Of a DNA stretch of 40,983 bases, positions 37,954-40,983 are shown piece by piece. How positions within the stretch are numbered: the stretch's first letter is position 1; each line of letters opens with the position of its first letter. Position numbers and translations under genes: made by a program. The DNA is from Prevotella sp. (GTDB lineage Bacteria; Bacteroidota; Bacteroidia; Bacteroidales; Bacteroidaceae): NCBI GenBank assembly GCA_017428805.1, contig JAFRQC010000037.1, forward strand, positions 1 through 40,983. Direction: 5' to 3'. The notes under the pieces were generated by a model. That model was given only the letters and a program-made list of their open reading frames with translations. It had not been told where the DNA came from and ran no database searches.

Positions 37954-39354
37954 TTACTTACGGATATTTGGTAATTGTAGACCGTAGCCTTGGCGGCGGT
38001 CTACATACCACATGGCCATGGCTGTGAGGGCGGCACCGAGGGCTGTGAAGCCGAAGATGAGCATCGAGGTCTCGTAGGTGGGATCGGCCTCGTTGGCCTT
38101 ACCCACGAACATCGGGATGATGGCACGGCCGAAGTTCTGGATGAAAAAGATCATTGAGCAGGCGGTGCCGAGACATTTCAAAGGAATGATTTTGGGCACG
38201 CAGGGCCAGAGGGCTGCGGGAGCTAAGGAAAAGCCGACGGAGAGGATGACCATCAGGGTGATCGCTACCGTGCTGCTGTGCATAGGCAGCGAGAAGCCGA
38301 AATGGACGGCGGTGAGCATCAGGGCACCTGTGATGACCAGCGTGACGCCTTTGCCATAGCGGTCGTAGATAAGTCCGAAGAGCGGCGTCATCAAGATGGT
38401 GCCGAAGGGGGCTATCGATGAGAAGAAGCCTGCCACGTCAGGATCGACACCATACTTCATCACCATCAGCTTTGTGGAGAACTTCAGGAAGGGCGAGACG
38501 GCGGAATAGAAGAGCACGCAGAAGAGCGTGATGAGCCAGAAGCCCGGACTGCGCAGCGTCGTGCCGATATCAGAGAAACGGAATTCCTCGGAGTCTTTAT
38601 TGGCATCGGATGAACACGGATCTTCACGGAGGTCTTGATTATTCTGTGTTAACCCGTGTTCATCCGATGCAATAATCATCCGATGGTCTAGGCGGCGGTC
38701 CATGACGCAGAAGACAAGAAAGGCCAATAGTCCGATGATGAGAAATGCCAATGCCACGAGAAGAGGTGTGGAGAGCGTAAAGTGTCGGGCTATAGGTGCG
38801 GATACACTTAGGGCGGCAGCTGTTCCGAAACGCGCCATCGCCAGTTGGAGACCCATGGCAAGCGCCAGTTCATGACCAGTGAACCATCGCACTATCGCCT
38901 TGGAGACGGTGATGCCCGTCATCTCATAGCCAACACCAAAGATGGCGAAGCCGAAGGAAGCCCAGGCGGCTGAAGCCGGAAGATGGGTGTTGAAGAAGGT
39001 GACATCAGTCGTGCCAAAGTCGGTGGTGACGGCATAGAGTTTAATAAGCGTGCCGATAACCATTAACGAACAGGCCAAGGTGCCCGTAAACCGGATGCCC
39101 ATCTTGTCGAGGATCAGCCCTGAGAAGAAGAGCATCAGCAGGAACACATTGATAAAGCTGCCTGCGCCGGAGAAGAAACCATAGTCGGATGGTGTCCATC
39201 CCAAGCCTCCCTGACTGCGAGGCATTTCCAACAATGTCTCCAACGGCGACATCACGTCGTTGACGAAGTAGCCCATCATCATCGCCGTTGCCACGATGAA
39301 GAGCACCGTCCAGCGGGCGAAGGGAGAGTCGTTTAAATTATCTCTGATATTCAT
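37954..39354 (-). CDS. MFS transporter with a repeat-derived central loop
   Basis: A 466-residue major facilitator of 12 helices, resembling nitrate/oxalate-type or hexose-phosphate-type carriers. Two six-helix halves are visible: half 1 from WTVLFIVATAMMMGYF to LIIGLLAFLVFCVM, half 2 from FWLITLFCVLFYSAV on; the inter-helix motif GLILDKMGIRFTG and its counterpart GLIYDRYGKGVT match MFS loops. The central cytoplasmic loop contains residues about 229-251 (ASDEHG ... PCSSDA) coded by a 68-bp inverted repeat, which lengthens the loop. Substrate unknown. The start codon is touched by the end of a 39-bp inverted repeat, which may control expression. Confidence 0.8.
   Translation of the reverse strand: MNIRDNLNDSPFARWTVLFIVATAMMMGYFVNDVMSPLETLLEMPRSQGGLGWTPSDYGFFSGAGSFINVFLLMLFFSGLILDKMGIRFTGTLACSLMVIGTLIKLYAVTTDFGTTDVTFFNTHLPASAAWASFGFAIFGVGYEMTGITVSKAIVRWFTGHELALAMGLQLAMARFGTAAALSVSAPIARHFTLSTPLLVALAFLIIGLLAFLVFCVMDRRLDHRMIIASDEHGLTQNNQDLREDPCSSDANKDSEEFRFSDIGTTLRSPGFWLITLFCVLFYSAVSPFLKFSTKLMVMKYGVDPDVAGFFSSIAPFGTILMTPLFGLIYDRYGKGVTLVITGALMLTAVHFGFSLPMHSSTVAITLMVILSVGFSLAPAALWPCVPKIIPLKCLGTACSMIFFIQNFGRAIIPMFVGKANEADPTYETSMLIFGFTALGAALTAMAMWYVDRRQGYGLQLPNIRK
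38603..38670. repeat. Perfect 17-bp inverted repeat inside the MFS gene
   Basis: GCATCGGATGAACACGG (38603-38619) and CCGTGTTCATCCGATGC (38654-38670) with 34 bp between. The loop has ATCTTCACGGA and TCTGTGTTAACC, so the unit resembles the simple repeats of the kind ATCCGTGTTCATCCG spread in many bacterial genomes. It stays in frame in the transporter. Confidence 0.85.
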
Positions 39355-39517
39355 TGTTTACAGTTTACGGTTTACAGTTTACAGATGATTACTTTTTAGT
39401 CTCCAGATGATCAGTGGACTTGCATAGACTGTTTCGTTAGTCTTATCATATTCCGAATTATCCCAGTTGTTTATCAAGGTAATCATCTGTAAACTGTAAA
39501 CCGTAAACTGTAAACAA
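39354..39517. repeat. Perfect 39-bp inverted repeat flanking an 86-bp core (MITE-like)
   Basis: Left arm 39354-39392 and right arm 39479-39517 are exact reverse complements. Each arm is itself made of GTTTACAGTTTACGG-type units ending in ATGATTAC. The core 39393-39478 has no open frame. The element fills the whole gap between the DUF1846 gene and the MFS gene, overlapping the first base of the MFS start codon. No target duplication seen. Confidence 0.9.
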
Positions 39518-39521
39518 ATCT

Positions 39522-40983
39522 TTACTTCTTCTTCACAGGGTCGCAGGTGAGGCCGCAGCCGAGCTTCTTGAAGATCTTACGGTCTACCTCGCTGAGCATC
39601 ACCGTCGAATGAACCTGACAGTCGCGCAGTTTAGGCAACTGCTCCAAAGCGCGACGGCAGTTCTCATCGTGCTGCGACAGCACAGAAAGAGCCACCAGCA
39701 CCTCGTCGGTATGCAGGCGGGGATTCTTGGCGCCTAAGTATTCGGTTTTCGTCTTTTGCACAGGCTCGATGAGGCTCTGCGAGATGAGCTTGGCCTCGTG
39801 GTCGATGCCAGCCAGATACTTCGTGGCGTTCAGTAACAGGGCTGCCGAGCATCCTAACAATGGAGATGACTTCGATGTGATGATCGTACCGTCTTCAAGT
39901 TCGATGGCAGCGGCAGTATGTCCGCTCTGGATCTTCTTCTCGTAGGCAGCCACCGTCACCTTTCGTGTGGCAGTGGATATCTTCGCCTGATTGAAGAGCA
40001 GGCGGATTTTGTTCACCTCACTCTCGTTATCAGCGCCGTCGGCCATCTTATTGGTGGCGTCATAGAAGCGGCGGATGATCTCATTACGGCTGGCCTCACA
40101 GCACACCTCGTCGTCAGAGATGCAGAAACCAATCATATTCACGCCCATATCCGTCGGCGACTTATAGGGATTCTCGCCGTAGATTCCCTCAAAGAGCGCA
40201 TTCAGCACGGGGAAGATCTCGATGTCGCGATTATAGTTGATGGCGGTCTTGCCGTAGGCCTCCAGATGGAAGGGGTCGATCATGTTCACGTCGTTCAGGT
40301 CGGCAGTAGCTGCTTCGTAGGCGATGTTCACGGGGTGCTTCAGCGGAAGGTTCCACACAGGGAAGGTCTCAAACTTCGCATAGCCAGCACGAACGCCCCG
40401 TTTGTTCTCGTTGTAGAGCTGCGACAGACAGGTGGCCATCTTTCCGCTTCCAGGACCAGGAGCCGTCACGATGACCAGCGGCCGTGAAGTCTCCACGAAG
40501 TCGTTCTTGCCAAAGCCATCGTCAGAGGCGATGAGCTCCACGTTGTGGGGATAGCCGTCGATGGGGTAGTGGAAGTACGACTTGATGCCCTCACGCTCCA
40601 GACGGTGCTTGAACTGGTCTGCGGCGTGCTGTCCGTGATAATGTGTGATGACGACGGAGCCCACCATGAAATCACGACGCATAAACTCGTCGCGCAGACG
40701 GAGCACATCCTCGTCGTAGGTGATGCCGAGGTCGGCACGAACCTTGTTCTTCTCGATGTCGTCGGCGCTGACCACAATCACGATCTCTATCTGTTCGCGA
40801 AGCTGGGCAAGCATACGGAGCTTTGAGTCGGGCTTGAAGCCTGGCAGCACACGGGAGGCGTGATGATCGTCAAAGAGCTTGCCGCCCAGTTCCATATAGA
40901 GCTTTCCGTCGAACTGCGCAATGCGCTCACGGATGTGCTCAGACTGTATCTTGAGATATTTCTCGTTATCGAATCCTATCTTC
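39522..40983 (-). CDS. DUF1846 (UPF0371) family protein, N-terminus cut by window end
   Basis: A cytoplasmic protein of about 487 visible residues, running off the window (it reads KIGFDNEKYLKIQSEHIRER before the internal ATG at 40895, so the true start lies a few codons beyond). Conserved-looking blocks: GKLYMELGGKLFDDHHASRVLPGF, VITHYHGQHAAD, VTAPGPGSGKMATCLSQLYN (a glycine-rich, P-loop-like turn) and SSPLLGCSAALLLNATKYLAG. DUF1846 proteins are widespread; a structure is known but the role is not settled. The C-terminus GCGLTCDPVKKK is complete. It is upstream of the MFS gene on the same strand with the 39-bp inverted repeat between. Confidence 0.85.
   Translation of the reverse strand, partial: KIGFDNEKYLKIQSEHIRERIAQFDGKLYMELGGKLFDDHHASRVLPGFKPDSKLRMLAQLREQIEIVIVVSADDIEKNKVRADLGITYDEDVLRLRDEFMRRDFMVGSVVITHYHGQHAADQFKHRLEREGIKSYFHYPIDGYPHNVELIASDDGFGKNDFVETSRPLVIVTAPGPGSGKMATCLSQLYNENKRGVRAGYAKFETFPVWNLPLKHPVNIAYEAATADLNDVNMIDPFHLEAYGKTAINYNRDIEIFPVLNALFEGIYGENPYKSPTDMGVNMIGFCISDDEVCCEASRNEIIRRFYDATNKMADGADNESEVNKIRLLFNQAKISTATRKVTVAAYEKKIQSGHTAAAIELEDGTIITSKSSPLLGCSAALLLNATKYLAGIDHEAKLISQSLIEPVQKTKTEYLGAKNPRLHTDEVLVALSVLSQHDENCRRALEQLPKLRDCQVHSTVMLSEVDRKIFKKLGCGLTCDPVKKK

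Noticed and set aside
39354..39517. Complete insertion sequence
   Set aside because: Only 164 bp, no transposase frame and no visible target duplication.

Overview
The window looks like a chromosomal piece of a gut or rumen Bacteroidales bacterium, most likely Prevotella or a close relative. The evidence is promoters of the Bacteroidetes type (TTG, 19-20 bp, TAnnTTTG) before many genes, lipoprotein signals, a PorT-like barrel, a T9SS-type sorting domain, a NuoCD fusion in a complex I operon without nuoEFG, and a mannan pathway like that of Bacteroides fragilis. No rRNA, tRNA, CRISPR array or complete insertion sequence was seen. The standard code is used.

Layout. 1-8048 (+): tail of an unknown gene, then a six-gene beta-mannan operon: GH5 mannanase lipoprotein, CE7-like acetyl esterase, GH26 mannanase lipoprotein, GH130 mannosylglucose phosphorylase, GPH sugar symporter and an AGE-family 2-epimerase. 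Together they would deacetylate and cut mannan, import mannobiose, epimerise it to mannosylglucose and phosphorolyse it. No SusC/SusD pair or regulator is present. 8041-10290 (-): AsmA-like envelope protein. 10426-10976 (+): PemK/MazF-type toxin-antitoxin pair. 11051-11224: a strongly folded RNA candidate with an intrinsic terminator, directly before a secreted dockerin-like protein whose 3' third is unusually AT-rich. 12284-12616: a small broken gene and a phased array of four palindromes, followed by a PafA-like phosphatase. 14410-24661 (+): nuoA-B-CD-H-I-J-K-L-M-N. 24775-27780 (-): XRE regulator with DUF2975 membrane partner, then an esterase and a lipoprotein. 27781-28418: a repeat-rich gap. 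28419-29351 (+): unknown helical protein. 29481-33118 (-): uvrA and a gliding-motility C-terminal-domain protein. 33225-37953 (+): LysM/periplasmic-binding-like protein, PorT-like barrel, POT transporter and an endonuclease/exonuclease/phosphatase protein. 37954-40983 (-): MFS transporter and a DUF1846 protein cut by the window end.

The most unusual theme is a set of short palindromic or tandem repeats that sit inside or right against genes and are read in frame: the C-terminus of NuoB, two inserts in UvrA, the central loop of the MFS transporter and the signal peptide of the PorT-like protein. A perfect 39-bp inverted repeat also covers the leader of the MFS gene. The best candidates for something undescribed are this repeat capture, the structured RNA at 11051-11224 and the 22-bp-phased palindromes at 12534-12616.
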